Part shown: positions 11,601-23,400 of the stretch, one piece after another
Layout of the letters: every line of letters begins with the position of its first letter
How positions within the stretch are numbered: the first letter of the stretch is position 1
Translations under genes and position numbers: made by a program
Source: Apostichopus japonicus
Lineage: Eukaryota > Echinodermata > Holothuroidea > Aspidochirotida > Stichopodidae
Assembly (NCBI RefSeq): GCF_037975245.1
Contig: NC_092583.1
Location: 5,427,264-5,491,263, forward strand
DNA: 64,000 bases
Reading direction: 5' to 3'
The notes under the pieces: model-generated
Database searches by the model: none
Seen by the model: the letters and a program-made list of their open reading frames with translations, nothing else
Told to the model about the DNA's origin: nothing

Positions 11601-13858
11601 TACTTTTGACACATTACATTGTCTCTTAATAGCTTACGTTTTATGTTTCTTAGACGTGATTCAGCTAACGGTTTATTGGAAGGCAAGAAATGGTAATCGT
11701 CCTTCCACAGAAGTCCTATCTGGTAGTGACCTTCACTAGTAAGTGAGGCAGTAGATTCTAATATACCTTTGGCTCTCTTGTCTTGGACAGAATCACCTTC
11801 ACCAATACTCGCATCGTCTACAGACCAAGAACTTTTAAGTAAACTTAAGATCTCTCCATTCGAGCAACAAGATATACGATGGATGTTCTTTCTATCGCTA
11901 CGACCACTGAAACCTGTAGGACCCATAACAGACCAACCAAGGGGTGTCTTTACTCCATACGGATCCCCCGTTCCACCACGCCTCTCATCCATAACCCAAA
12001 ATGCTTCGGGAACATCCGCCCCTATTAGTAGCTCAAGGTTGTATCTTGAGATATCCCCCCAGGGAATAAGTTTCAAATGTTGCCACCGGTTGAGGTCTCG
12101 AGCAGAGGGGACACTATCATCACTATTGGGTAGTTTTGGAACAGAAAGAGCAGTTATTGACAAATCATTACTTTCATTCTCCCCTTTAACGGTAATATCA
12201 AATGTTGAACCGATCTTAGGTTCGACTCCGTTAACCGTCGAAGACGTGTAAGACGTCGGTTTTCCCTTAACACCTAACTTCTTCCTTAGGGATTCTGAAC
12301 ACAGAGTAGTGTCTGACCCACTGTCCAAAATAGCCAGGGTATGCACCCGATTACCATTGTTACCGGTCACTGTAACCGGCAGAATTCTCAAGAAAACGTT
12401 ACTACCACAAACAGCAGTGTTTGACATAACAGAGATATTCTCTTGATTGGGTGGAGGATGAAGTAGATCATTGTGTTTGTTAGACTGACAAAACGTGCAA
12501 ACGGTATCCCTTCTACATTTAGCCACCGAATGACCAGGAAATAGACACCTAAAACACAACCTCTTTGTCCTAACAATGTCTAGCCTCTGGTTGTAACTCA
12601 TGTTGCAGAACGACTCACAGTCAAAAATCCTATGATCATCATCACAAGCAAAACACTTAAGAGATCTACCTTTCATAAAATTAGATTTCACGCGAGGTTT
12701 CTCGTCACTCACTACGCTACTCGACTTGCCTATATTCCTACCAAACATGTTAGACGAAATTTCAGCTTGACCTGTCAGATACGATAGAAGGTCATTAAAT
12801 TCTGGTTCTCTACTCTCATGTATCTTTTGGGCGACATTTGCCCACCCAGTTTGAAGATAAACAGGTAACAAACTGTGAATCTTAAGAAGGTTACTTGTTG
12901 AATTTAGGTCATTTACATACCCCATCTGAGTTAAGGTAACGTAACACCTCTGCATTTCGGATATGAGCTTCCACAAGCTTTCTCCGTCATTAGCCTTAAT
13001 CGATTTGCGACTAACCAATTTACTCATCAAAGAATTCAGAATCAGATGCGGTTGACCAAATTGACGTTTCAAAATTGCCTTCGCGCTTTCGTAACCTTCG
13101 TCACCTAGAAGCGCGCAACTTTCGATGCAGAAACGCGCTTTACCTTTACATAGCTGCAGCAAATACTGCAAACGCGCGGCATCACCGCTCAATTTACTTG
13201 CCACGTTAACTTCGAAATTGGTTATGAAGTACCAATAATCTGTGGGGTCTCCATTAAACTCAAATACCTCAGCCTTCGGTAACTCTAATGCCAATTTGAG
13301 TTCGTTAAACCCGAATACATAGTTGGAATCACAACTAGAACTAAACCTACTTGAACTTAAATGTGGAAGACCTTCACCATTCTTCATGTCTACGTTACTA
13401 TTACTACCATCGGTAATATCATTAACTTCCTTAGAGCTAACACAATGACTAACGTTACTATTCTTAGTAAAAATACCGTTATCATCATTGTCGGTTAACC
13501 TCTTTTCCTCGTCGCCTTCGGGAGCTTCTGAGATCCTCTCGGGCCCTTTTCTGCTGAGGTCTACATACCTCTCGACTTCGATCTTTACGGCGATGAACTT
13601 GCTGACTACGTCCGCCATCCATTCTTCTTCCAAAATAAACTTATCTTCTTCCAAAAGCTTTTCAATCACAGCTTGATGGGCCTCTTCTATTGCTTCTAAA
13701 TTTTTATTCGCTTTCTCTAAGAGTTCCTTCACAGAGTCTATTCCTGCGTCCTCTCTAATGAGAGTAGAAATAGAATTAATCGCTCTAGTCAAGGTCCCCT
13801 TCTTATTCCTGCGCCGTATTAACAGCGTCTTCATCGTAAGGGCCTCGTCCGTTGACAT
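8609..13858 (-). CDS. BEL/Pao gag-pol polyprotein
   Basis: One open frame of 1749 codons from the ATG at 13858; a TTG two codons upstream is also in frame but the ATG is the natural start. Approximate residues from that ATG: coiled N-terminal region 30-105; gag (DUF1759-like) 180-365; cysteine-rich zinc knuckles 400-460 with CFRC...GHSVAKC; aspartic protease near 512 with LDSGSD; reverse transcriptase about 760-960 with VADVEAMF and the YVDD box at 919-922; RNase H with FCDAS (about 1095), RLELMG and WTDS; integrase zinc finger H-H-C-C about 1390-1430; integrase core with D1461 (GVDYFGP), D1523 (SDNGSNF) and E1573 (GAWERL); a C-terminal DUF5641-like segment about 1660-1740. The protease-RT-RNaseH-integrase order in one frame with these motifs is typical of the BEL/Pao superfamily. 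All catalytic residues inspected are present. The start codon lies only 23 bases from the 5' LTR. Confidence 0.95.
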   Translation of the reverse strand: MSTDEALTMKTLLIRRRNKKGTLTRAINSISTLIREDAGIDSVKELLEKANKNLEAIEEAHQAVIEKLLEEDKFILEEEWMADVVSKFIAVKIEVERYVDLSRKGPERISEAPEGDEEKRLTDNDDNGIFTKNSNVSHCVSSKEVNDITDGSNSNVDMKNGEGLPHLSSSRFSSSCDSNYVFGFNELKLALELPKAEVFEFNGDPTDYWYFITNFEVNVASKLSGDAARLQYLLQLCKGKARFCIESCALLGDEGYESAKAILKRQFGQPHLILNSLMSKLVSRKSIKANDGESLWKLISEMQRCYVTLTQMGYVNDLNSTSNLLKIHSLLPVYLQTGWANVAQKIHESREPEFNDLLSYLTGQAEISSNMFGRNIGKSSSVVSDEKPRVKSNFMKGRSLKCFACDDDHRIFDCESFCNMSYNQRLDIVRTKRLCFRCLFPGHSVAKCRRDTVCTFCQSNKHNDLLHPPPNQENISVMSNTAVCGSNVFLRILPVTVTGNNGNRVHTLAILDSGSDTTLCSESLRKKLGVKGKPTSYTSSTVNGVEPKIGSTFDITVKGENESNDLSITALSVPKLPNSDDSVPSARDLNRWQHLKLIPWGDISRYNLELLIGADVPEAFWVMDERRGGTGDPYGVKTPLGWSVMGPTGFSGRSDRKNIHRISCCSNGEILSLLKSSWSVDDASIGEGDSVQDKRAKGILESTASLTSEGHYQIGLLWKDDYHFLPSNKPLAESRLRNIKRKLLRDNVMCQKYTETVEGYIAKGYAERVQGEGKAGNVWYLPHHPVVHKVRVVYDCAAKWRDTSLNSCLLKGPDTINSLVGVLHRFRQQRIALVADVEAMFHQVQVISEDRDVFRFLWWPGGNLESEPLEYRMTVHLFGATSRPACAGYALQRTARDNELHNQDIVGKKAIQFIRNNFYVDDLLASVDDPTVAIEVVERLRSILSKGGFRLTKWVSNDRAVLQSIPESERAPNLRNSLETLPTERTLGVSWNAENDNFLFNVSLPDKPFTRRGLLSISSSIFDPLGFAAPFVVIARYLLQDICRKGSDWDKPLTDEELVTWKKWLQNVPLLSSIQIPRWLQLDNAQRVQLHVFCDASQRGYAAVTYLRVIGADSEASCSFIQGKAKVSPMKPVSIPRLELMGAVLAVTLYTSIKQEIRFDLDDVIFWTDSMIVLGYIRNEDKRFKTFVANRVSKIQEFSSPNQWRHVGSKENPADDGSRGTYDLGTWLSGPSFLSKKESAWPSLKHDDIDLSGDTEIGKSVFLNVTTLVNDKFSEQLISRFSSWTKLVKVLAWVFRFVNKCRGSLAASGINLSVSEIEASETTIISWVQKSAFKSWQGDQRLFKLKPILLGNVLKAGGRLDNADLGNDVKRPIILPPRGAVVTLIIRYYHESVGHGGLAMTLSAIRQKFWLLNGRTAVKSVVSKCVVCRKILARPSCQIMAALPLERVSSDKPPFSFVGVDYFGPFEAKRGRSTVKRFGCIFTCLSSRAVHLEVCESLDADTFLNAFRRFVARRGQPVKIFSDNGSNFQAGEKELRNAFKAMNKDDVEAFLHSKGCEWHFNPPTASHFGGAWERLIRSVRRILRGVLRQQTVTDEVLTTVLAEVESILNSRPLTDFSSDPKDEEPLTPNHLLLMRHGPDTPVDTGVSYGRKRWLQVQYLASLFWKRWRKEYLPLLQKRHKWNFPKENVVIGDIVLLTDETIPRGKWPLARIITVFKSSDGKVRSVEVKVRNKILKRPMTKLCIVKRMSD

Positions 13859-13881
13859 CTTCAATTATAGATTTTATTTAC

Positions 13882-14473
13882 TGTAAATCAATATAGATTT
13901 CTTTATTCCGTATTCCTGTAATCCAAAGATTATTCAACGCAGAAGAAATGTTGAGTCGATTCGTGGTTTATTAGCTTTGATATCTGGTAACTATCTGGTA
14001 ATCTGTTAATCTGTTAATCTGCTAATCTGTCAATCTGTCAATCTGTCAATCTGTCAATCTAGTAACTAAATAAATAAAAACGAAACATACGTTTGTAATT
14101 AAACAATCAGGAAATCGATTAATGAATAAGTCAATTATTGAAGAATAAATACATAAATCCAAATCATACAGAATAAATAATCATGTATGCAACAAATATA
14201 CAACGTTATATCAATAAAAACACAACTTACATAAAATCTTTGGTTTAACACTGGAAAATACATCTTGCTTCAAAGCGTTCTTGATATCGACTGAACTCAA
14301 ATTACGGTAAATGAACGTAAAGACAGAACCAACGAAAACAACAAATTTCAAACACATACTCACGCACGCACGCACACTCGCACAAACACGCACACGCGCA
14401 GTAGCACTGCAACTTTACATGACGCACACTTCGTAACAATACACAAACAACACATCGTGTGAGCGCGTTTACA
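13882..14473 (-). repeat. 5' LTR of the BEL/Pao element
   Basis: 592 bp. It is the near-identical partner of the 7915-8498 LTR, with one extra 8-bp repeat unit and one base change (ctggtaac to ctagtaac). In element orientation the bases after it are gtaaataaaatctata, with no TGG-type tRNA primer-binding site. Confidence 0.93.
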
Positions 14474-14489
14474 GGCTATATTGTACATT

Positions 14490-14548
14490 GTAAGTATTAG
14501 CCTCCGAAGAAGATCCTGCTAGGATCGAAACGTCAGGCAGTAACTTAC
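14490..14548 (+). ncRNA. Hammerhead-ribozyme-like motif (degenerate)
   Basis: The layout matches a type I hammerhead. Stem I pairs gtaagt (14490-14495) with acttac (14543-14548) and gcct with aggc, with an internal loop between. The core is ccgaaga (14504-14510), where the consensus is CUGANGA. Stem II is gatcc/ggatc (14512-14516/14522-14526) with a tgcta loop, followed by GAAAC (14527-14531). The U-to-C change in the first core box and an extra A before stem II suggest it is inactive. Such motifs are known in Penelope-like and other retroelements. It sits between the BEL target site and a dead LINE. Confidence 0.4.
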
Positions 14549-14579
14549 TTTTACACAATCTTTATTGTACGTAATAATA

Positions 14580-15735
14580 ATAAGCTTTGAAATCAGGAGG
14601 TTTATGATTATTAATAGAACGGTAAACAAAAGTTGCAATGTGAACATTAATAATGCCAGGAAATTTAAGGGGATTGAGAGAAGCAATTAGCTTGCTGGTT
14701 TGATCATTGAAGGAAGCTAAAGGAATATGACGTTTCTTGATACATTTTACCAGACCAAATTGTCACGCAACAAAAGAGATGGGGATGCATAAGAGTAACA
14801 TATATATAAAGAGCAAAAAAACTTGTCTCGTTCACGGTAGTGAATGCTTCAAAAATTAGTGAGAATCCCAACACCTTGGCGATTCTTGATAGAGATTGAA
14901 TTAATGTGATTATTCCAAGTCAAGTCAGAGTCAATAGTAATTAACTCTTAGAAACGTTATATAAATGTAATCCTTTAAGATATTTTTCATCCATAGATAT
15001 GTTAAATGTCACATTACTATTACTATTTGGAAAACAATATAACTAGTCTTACTCACATTAAGAGAAAGTATATTGGTAGAAAACCAAGCATATAACTTTG
15101 TAACTTTTGTAACTTAATACATTATGGACGGTGAAGAAAACACCACCAGTAAACAAGATAGTGGTACATTTCTCTGATACCTTATATATACCATTGACAT
15201 AAATGATTAAAGTAACGGCCTTAAAATAGATCCTTGATGTGGAACACCACATACAGTAGTCATCTTCTCGGAATCTACATTGTTGAAAGTTGTGAATTGT
15301 ATTCTGTGCGGAAGATAGATTGAAATCCCATGAAGGCCGAGGCCACTAAAACCATAATGTGAAAGTTTCATGAACTTACTTTGGTGGTCCATCTTTGAAT
15401 GCTTTCGACAAATCTAAAAAGGAACACATAAAATGATCTTCTTATCCATAGCATCGTACAAACCATCCGTTAAAGCCAGCTCAGTTGAATGGCCTGGTCG
15501 GAAACCGTATTGTCCTTTGAACAGAATACTATGCTTTCTAGCAAACCTGTTAATACGGCTATAAACTATTCTTTCAAATATCTTCGAAAAAGCTGATAAG
15601 ACAGAAACTGGTACATAATTGTCACTAGATTCAGGGTCACCTTTTGGATCTCTTCATCATCAATCGCTGCCATTGTAAGGTCGATGGTAAGAGAGTAAAA
15701 ATTTTGAGAATTCTTGCACTGATTTTTTAGATATT
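14580..15735 (-). pseudogene. Decayed Jockey/CR1-like LINE reverse transcriptase
   Basis: On the minus strand the RT fingers and palm read across several frames. SSDNYVPVSVLSAFSKIFERIV lies at about 15560-15640, then GQYGFRPGHSTELALT at about 15470-15520, LDLSKAFKD at about 15390-15410, LSHYGFSGLGLHG near 15350 and CGVPHQGSILRPLL at about 15205-15250. A FADD-equivalent then reads FTGG near 15140, which removes the catalytic aspartates. Weak thumb and C-terminal similarity continues to about 14600. Frameshifts, stops and the lost catalytic site show a dead copy. Confidence 0.8.
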
Positions 15736-18700
15736 CTCCTAACTTCTGCATTCAAATAAACAACTGAGTGTTGTCTTGCCGCATAAAATTATGTCCGTTT
15801 TGGCGAATGTTTTAGTCATTATGCCGCAGTAAAGACTGCCGCATATTGAGTAGGATTTACGTTAGACATTATTTGAAAATAATATTTTTTGCTTTCTTGG
15901 TCATTATGTAACTGTAATTGCCGCGTAATGGCTACGATCTATCTTGAAGTCATAATGCGGCAGTAAAAACCGACTGCATAATAAAGACATGGATGTGCCA
16001 CGCTGGCGGCACTCGGTGGCCCCGCCCAGCACTAAAAATTAACGCCCAGCACTGTCTTAAAAGTCTTGAATCCCGCCCAGCACTATTTTCTTCTAAAATC
16101 CCAACATTCCTAACAATATATTCAACATATTTGGGCCTAGCCTTTGCCAAAATCATACAGTCTAATAATGCATCAGTTACGCATGCGAGAAACATTGGCT
16201 CTCAGTCGGTCCCTTGTAAAATCTCTTTGAAACAAACTAATAACTTTTACCAGGTACGTAATATATTTCACTAAAAAAAAATGTAAATTGTTAGCAAAAC
16301 TAGTGTATGTGCTTAAAAAGCTACACAAGTGCCAGCATTTGGCATCTGAGCACCTTCAAAATTTGAAAAATTTCTCAAAGGGGAGGGGGACGTCCCCTCC
16401 CCTTCCAACGTCAAGGAGCCTTTGTGAGCACTTTTAGGCATACCATCCTTCATGTTACAGACTATTCCTGACAAAAATAATACGCAGGAAGGGGGCAAGG
16501 GTACCTTGCATATGGAACCCTGTGACTCGAATCAGAAAGTGTGTTACTGTGCACTGATAATAATTAGATTGAACAGCTGTCTGAAACGGCAAGATACAAC
16601 GTGTCAAACACAAACCTGCACACCGAGTACTTTGAATTGAAAGCCATAATGAAGATGAAAATGCGGCGTTCCATGGCCGTGTTCACCGTCCACCCCACTT
16701 CCGTAAAAGTTGATATGGTGATGTGTAATTAACAGGTGATATCGCGTAAGTGGTACCCGTAACAATCGACAGAGTTCAGTGTGCGATACGTATTGATAAC
16801 TTCACATTGGCCTGTACTTTGAAGCGTATTTTAATTCCCAAAGTAACAACGTTAGGAAATTGTGTCTTTGACCGCAAAGGCTGAACGGGTAAATTCCAAT
16901 TTTCTGACTTGTTTTATGTCGCATGTCTCGTTAATGCTTCAAGACAATGAATTAACGTTAGGAATAGGTAAAATATAGCCTAACTTAACCAAGTTACTCA
17001 CTACTAGTACTGTACTAGGCCTAGTAGTAGTATATATACTCTACGTCTAGACTAAAGTCTTGGTAGGTGTAGGCTAGGCCAACCGTTAGGCATAGTGTCA
17101 AGGTCAAGTCAGACTTGTTATAGCCAATGAAGTAACAATAAACTTGTGTGAGTTATTAAGATTATCTACTTAGGCCAATGCTAGGCCTTAGTGCTGATAG
17201 TCGACTCATAATCCATGAATCACCAGTTGGAAGTTCAATTAATCGCGCTCAAAACCTAAGTTGCATTACTTGACTACATGCTAGCACTATACACATACTG
17301 TAATCTGCTTTCCTGGTTCACAGTTTATTGGATGTCTGATCGATTGTGTCAATTGCTATGTAGTTTAATTTCAATGTACAAAACATGTGCCTGCTATCGC
17401 GATACAGTAGACTAGAACGTAAAACTCTTGCATACTAATCTTCACACCGCTACAGGTGTTACATGTATTCATTGTTTGCATGTTTGCTTTTATTAGTAAG
17501 TAGGTAGTTGTAGTAGCCTCTTCGATTCATTCGAAACTTTTTGATTTACTATGAAGGCTTTTAAGAATGTTGTAGATTGAAAGTTATTCACAGTTTTTGT
17601 TTAGTAGACGTTTTAATATAATTTAGACATCACACGTTAAGACACGAAAGAAGAGAAAAAAAGATAGCGCACCATGAAGAAAGATTTGTTTTTACTGTAT
17701 TTCTGCAATGTAATAATGACAGTGATGACCTCATAACTGTAACCGAGTAATCGCAGTAATCCCAAGAAGAGCTATGCAATCAGTCGACTACAAAAGAAGG
17801 AGTGACTATCAGCACTACTAGGCCTAACACATTTTGTTAATTATAGAGCCCATCTTAAGTGTAGACCTTTGCTGCTTATTAATTGTAGCCCTCAGCTTCA
17901 ATTGTAGGAATTGCTAAATTTTGTCACATGATTATGTGCCTTCTGATTTGGCTCGCGGATGAATTTATATAGCAGTAAAGTTTGCATGCTCCAATTACAT
18001 TAACACACACTCAGGTAGTATGAACATATTCGCACACTTGAACAGATACAACGCAGTCAACTTTACTATTTCATCAAGTAGTAATTTTTTTATCACCCTC
18101 CATTTTCCCTATTTACCTGTGCTTTAAAACGCAATGATGGTTACTTTTGTGTAGCTATTACCTTTCATTCGAAGAATGATTAACTTTTTACGCAGTATGG
18201 GTCAGCCATTCTATTAAGTTGTAATTTTTCCGTAGAACTCACTGTGTTAAACTACTGTAAGTGCACGATAAACAAATACAGTAGTCTTAGAAAATTATAA
18301 TGATTGAATTGGTACCAAAACCATTCTTAGTCCCTTCAAATTTCTTAATACCTTGTAATTACCTTTGTAGTTTATTTGTAAGTGTTTGTACTTTGTTTTA
18401 GTCAAGTTTGGCCAGACGCTCATAAGCTTACCCCCCCCCCTCCCCCAAGAATCAAGCAACATGGCTTTTAACAATACAATGGACACAACCATTTAATAAT
18501 AAGGGTTGATTGATATTACACTTTCTATGGCATTTCCAACTAATCTATAAATAGCCTTGGCCTCATGGAGTGCCAGCCATGGTACAGAGCAAAGAAAGAA
18601 CAGGTGTTGGATAGGCCTTGTGCAAGTACAGTATGATATTGTGTTGCAGATACCTTCTTGCTGTTCTTGCAAGAAAATTTCGGTTGCAAAGTATACTGTA

Positions 18701-20425
18701 TCTGTTGTTACGCAAACCACATTTTGCAAGTAATTTGTTCAATTGGGCATTACACTGTTAGGCTTGAAAGTTGTAGAGTTGCACACTTGCAGGTTACCAA
18801 TCTTTTTCATAAATCACTAAAAAACATTGCAGAAAATCAAAGCATGTGCAGATTACAAGAAGTACAGTAATTTTAGTATATAAGTAGTTAATATATATTT
18901 ATATGCAGCCTTGCCATATATAGTAAATCAGTTTGCAAGTTAATTTACTACAACAAACAGTTGTTTACAGTCTTTTACCACTATGTGATGGAAAGCCATC
19001 ATACAGTAGCCTATTGTATGTACGTATTAAAATTAGGCCAGTATTATAGTATAGGCCGAGTTGGATTTTAGGTTGAATATGAAACAAGTGGGTACCCAGG
19101 GGACCAACCGAATCCAAGGGAGACGGATACCCAGTTCTGTTTTTATGGTCCCATCACTAAATTCCCAACCTGACCTAACCTAAACAACAAAATGACATAG
19201 GCTTATCTTTATAATCACTCTCACTATGGGAAAAAAGAATTCACGCATACGTAATCAACCTTAAATCTAACAATTAAATATCAAACTAAGAAATATGTAA
19301 CCAATATGAGTTCCATAATGTTCATTTCTAATGAGAAATAGGGAAGGATGATTTGGCAAAAATGTATCATCCCTAGGACCACATGCATGATCCTACAGGG
19401 GTAATTATGAGGTTCATAGAACGGTGCCATCTTATAACAGTATTTCAGCACAGACGCTAATTTGAGCGGTAATAATGCATTAGAAGTTGTACAAGGCTAA
19501 ATACATTGCTAACTACTTTACAGTCATATTACGGAAATTTGTCCCTAAATAGTCAGTAGATATTTTCAGATGATTTGATTGGAGCCCTGATAGTCTGCAA
19601 CAAGCTGTCTGCAAATATTTTAGCATCTCTGTACTCATTTGTAAACAAAACTCTTTGGAAGATTCGATCACTGTTACGATACCTACAATCTGTAAACAAC
19701 TGATATTTTGTCACATTTTCGTCACAAAACATGAAATTGATATTGTTAGCAGTCATAATGATTTCTCAAGAACTTGGCCTCAAAAAACGGCATGTGCTAA
19801 TTTCTACGTAGATTGAGTGTGTGTGGGCCGTGCATAGCATAGTATTGTCACCCTAAGGCTATGCAACCATGACAATGAAAGTTTTGGAATATATACGTAC
19901 TATGTGATCTGTGGCTGCGCATGACAAATTTCCAATGCGATTTTATTTACCAACATCCCGTGAATAGGGGGGGGGGATCAGAGTACACATTCGTTCGGAT
20001 CAATGCATAAGTTAACCCCAATGAGAGATGATCATCTGATAACATCAGGGGATCTGATCCGGATATAGTGGAAAAGCACCCTTAATTGTAAGATTTAAAG
20101 ACTTTGAAAAGTCTTTACATTATTATATTATACATTAGTAACATTGATGTGTTTTGTTTATCCCTAGACTGCTAGATAAAGCTGAGGATTGTAAAAGTTC
20201 AATTGTGTGTAATATTTGAGGTATATCTAAGGTTAGACCCATTAAACTTTTCTTAGCATAAACTCTAATATAAGCTTTCTAGCAAGCCATTAGGATTACT
20301 AAAACTAATATCCCACTCATCACCAATCAAGTTATATTTCTATAGAATTTCATATTGTAGTAATCCATGCCATTGCAAGCCTTCACAATTTAACATTATG
20401 CTTATTGTTTGTCTTCATCCTTCAG
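15736..20425. other. Long gene-free region upstream of DNAJC10
   Basis: No gene was recognised. Small structures are three 'cgcccagcact' repeats at about 16022-16083, a G/C palindrome (ggggaggggg/cccctcccc) at 16380-16402, taggcctag palindromes near 17015-17035, and C- and G-homopolymer runs at 18431-18445 and 19968-19976. The DNAJC10 promoter and any 5' noncoding exon should lie here but could not be located. Confidence 0.5.
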
Positions 20426-20430
20426 GCACT

Positions 20431-23400
20431 ATGGGTTCGTACAATCCTTTCCGTCTTATTTTAGTGTCATTGCTGTGTCTGATGATTGCAGTAGTCTTGT
20501 CAACTGTTAATAGTTCTGAAGACTTTTATGAATTACTTGGAATTGAGAGAGATGCAACAACAAAAGATATCAGGAGAGCATTCAAGAAGATAGCATTATC
20601 AGAACATCCAGACAAAAACCCAGTGAGTTGCACGTTTGTTTGCTATTGAGCATTGACAGCAGTAGACAATCTGTCTAGCAAATATTCTGTCTCTAATTTT
20701 ATTTTTCACTGTTTGGTCAAATATGTTAGCCATAAATAATTCATGATTCACAATATCACAAACAGTCTAGTGCTTTAAGCCTGAAGTTTCTATTGAATTT
20801 ACCACACACTTTTGGTGACATGAAAGTGTCTTTTGATATACTTCAGTCATGAAAGTCACACAAGAAAATTATGTTATCATATGTTAACTTCTAATGCAAC
20901 AATAAAAGTTTCTATTTAAATGATGTATGGGAGTAATCAGTGTATTAGCTCCAGCCATTGGGTTGGAGCTACATAAATCTCTTATTTACACTGACAAGCA
21001 TTCAGTAGCTTGAGTGAACTTCATAGTTGGCTTGTATGTTCACCATAGTCAGTGTCAGAACTCTAAATCTGTAGAGACCTGTCAAACAAAATTTCAGGTC
21101 AAAACTTGAAAATGATGTGTACAGTGACAGGTTTACAATTTTATAAACATGTGGCATGGAATCCCTAAGCTTGTTGACATTCTGGTAGCAACATACCCTG
21201 TAGGTGCAATCAGTTACATTATAAAGGTAAAAATAATACTTAAAGGTCATTTGGCTTTTCATTTCAGGATGACCCAAAAGCTCATGAGAAATTTGTAAAA
21301 ATAAATAGAGCCTATGAGGTACTGAAAGATGATGACCTGAGGAAAAAGTATGATCGGTTTGGTGAAGAAGGATTAAAGGAAGATGGCCAAGGACAGTGGA
21401 ATCGCTATGAGAGCTGGCAATTTTACAAAACAGAATTTGGTATGAATTTATTTACATGTAGCATTTATTGTAACCTCAACAGCTGACAGTTAACTTAAGC
21501 TGATGGGTAGCTTAACAAAGTCATTTGTGTTGCACCTTCACTGAAAGGCCCTAAGTTCCTTGGCTGAAGCTCACACTGAAAGAGAAGTGCAGCAACTTCT
21601 GCCTTTCTGGCTCTAGAAAGTTGCATTTATTAATGAAATGGAGTATTGCTGCACAATATTATTGACTTCTGGCAAATAGACACTGACTCTGACAGATGTT
21701 GAGTGGTTGTATTGTACAAGATGTTTACCACAAAGCACTAACACTGCTTTCTGAGTCCAGAGATTTATGGTGTTATACTAATCTGGATGGATAATAGAAC
21801 CTCTTACTAATTGCTGTAATATTATTACCATCATCAATAAATTTGGTTAAATCTTGGCTCTGCTTGCATTGCGAAAGTAAATTTTAATGTTTCATGCACT
21901 TGTTTGAAGTGACTGGAAGCATTTAATAAAACAAATTACTACCTTTTGCGTTCTCACATCTCACTATATTTGTCACTCTTTAGGTCTCTATGATGAAGAT
22001 CCTGAAGTTGTTACCCTCAGCAAAACAGACTTTGGTAAGTTCAAAACATTGAGTAATTCCAGCTGAGCACTTTTAAAGGAGTACTTGAAGTTCTTAGTAC
22101 TAGTATCTGAGTACAGCATTTACGAATCTTAGTACAGTTTACGTGGTACAAGTACAGGTGCTTTCTCAACCGAGTACCTTTCGAGTACAGTACTTTTGAT
22201 TTATTAAGTATACAAGAACCTTTGCTTAGTTATAACTGCTCACAGATGTCTTTCATACCAAATGATATAACTGTTGAATGTGATCTCAGATCTTGTTATT
22301 GTGTGCCAAATACAGAATGTCTCTTTCTGACATTGAATGACAAAGTGACAGTGGTTAACAACTTTCTGACCTTCACAGGGTTGTTAAACTTATAGTAATG
22401 CTGCAATCATGCTACCATTTGTTCTGAACGTTAGCAACATGAATGCATACTTAATCTTGGTTAATGCACTCGGCTACACCTATGGTACCTTACTTGGTAA
22501 TGCACTCGGCTACACCTATTGTATGATACTGTACTTGGTAGTGCACTTGGCTAGACCTATGGTACTGTACTTGGTAAATCACTTGGCTACACCTCTGATA
22601 CGGTACTTGGTTATGCAGTCAGCTATACCTATGAGCTATGATACTGTACTTGGTAGTGTACTCAGCTACACCTCTGATACTGTACTTGGTAGTGTACTCA
22701 GCTATACCTATGATACTGTACTTGGCAGTGCACTTGACTACACCTATGATACTGTACTTGGCAGTGCACTTGACTACACCTCTGATACTGTACTTGGTAG
22801 TGCACTTGGCTACACCTATGATACTGTACTTGGTAGTGCACTCAGCTACACCTATGATACTGTACTTGGTAGTGCACTCAGCTACACCTATGATACTGTA
22901 CTTGGTAGTGCACTTGGCTACACCTGTGATATCTTACTTGATTAATGCACTCGGCTACACCTATGATACTGTACTTGGTAGTGCACTTGGCTACACCTCT
23001 GATACTGTACTTGGTAGTGTACTCAGCTATACCTATGATACTGTACTTGGCAGTGCACTTGACTACACCTATGATACTGTACTTGGCAGTGCACTTGACT
23101 ACACCTCTGATACTGTACTTGGTAGTGCACTTGGCTACACCTATGATACTGTACTTGGTAGTGCACTCAGCTACACCTATGATACTGTACTTGGTAGTGC
23201 ACTCAGCTACACCTATGATACTGTACTTGGCAGTGCACTTGACTACACCTATGATACTGTACTTGGCAGTGCACTTGACTACACCTCTGATACTGTACTT
23301 GGTAGTGCACTTGGCTACACCTATGATACTGTACTTGGTAGTGTACTCAGCTACACCTATGATACTGTACTTGGTAGTGCACTTGGCTACACCTGTGATA

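Larger units (their letters stand above)
7910..14478 (-). mobile_element. Complete BEL/Pao LTR retrotransposon with target duplication
   Basis: A full-length LTR retrotransposon in minus orientation. The LTRs at 7915-8498 and 13882-14473 flank a single gag-pol frame. The insertion is bracketed by a 5-bp target duplication, ggcta, at 7910-7914 and 14474-14478. Each LTR starts TGTAAA and ends TTTACA. By eye the two LTRs differ by one substitution and one extra 8-bp 'gtcaatct' unit in the right copy, so the insertion is young. A polypurine tract lies directly before the 3' LTR. The frame is open, so the copy may still be capable of movement. Confidence 0.95.

Noticed and set aside
8655-13676. 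Several plus-strand frames of 60-182 codons
   Set aside because: Antisense shadows of the BEL/Pao polyprotein; no similarity to known proteins.
8236-14393. Identical 60-codon frame in each LTR (MRVCASVRAC...)
   Set aside because: Part of the LTR, rich in a CpG/CA tract; no protein similarity and duplicated only because the LTR is.
19553-19756. 67-codon minus-strand frame
   Set aside because: Some protein-like composition, but no recognised domain, no neighbouring exons and no second copy in the window.
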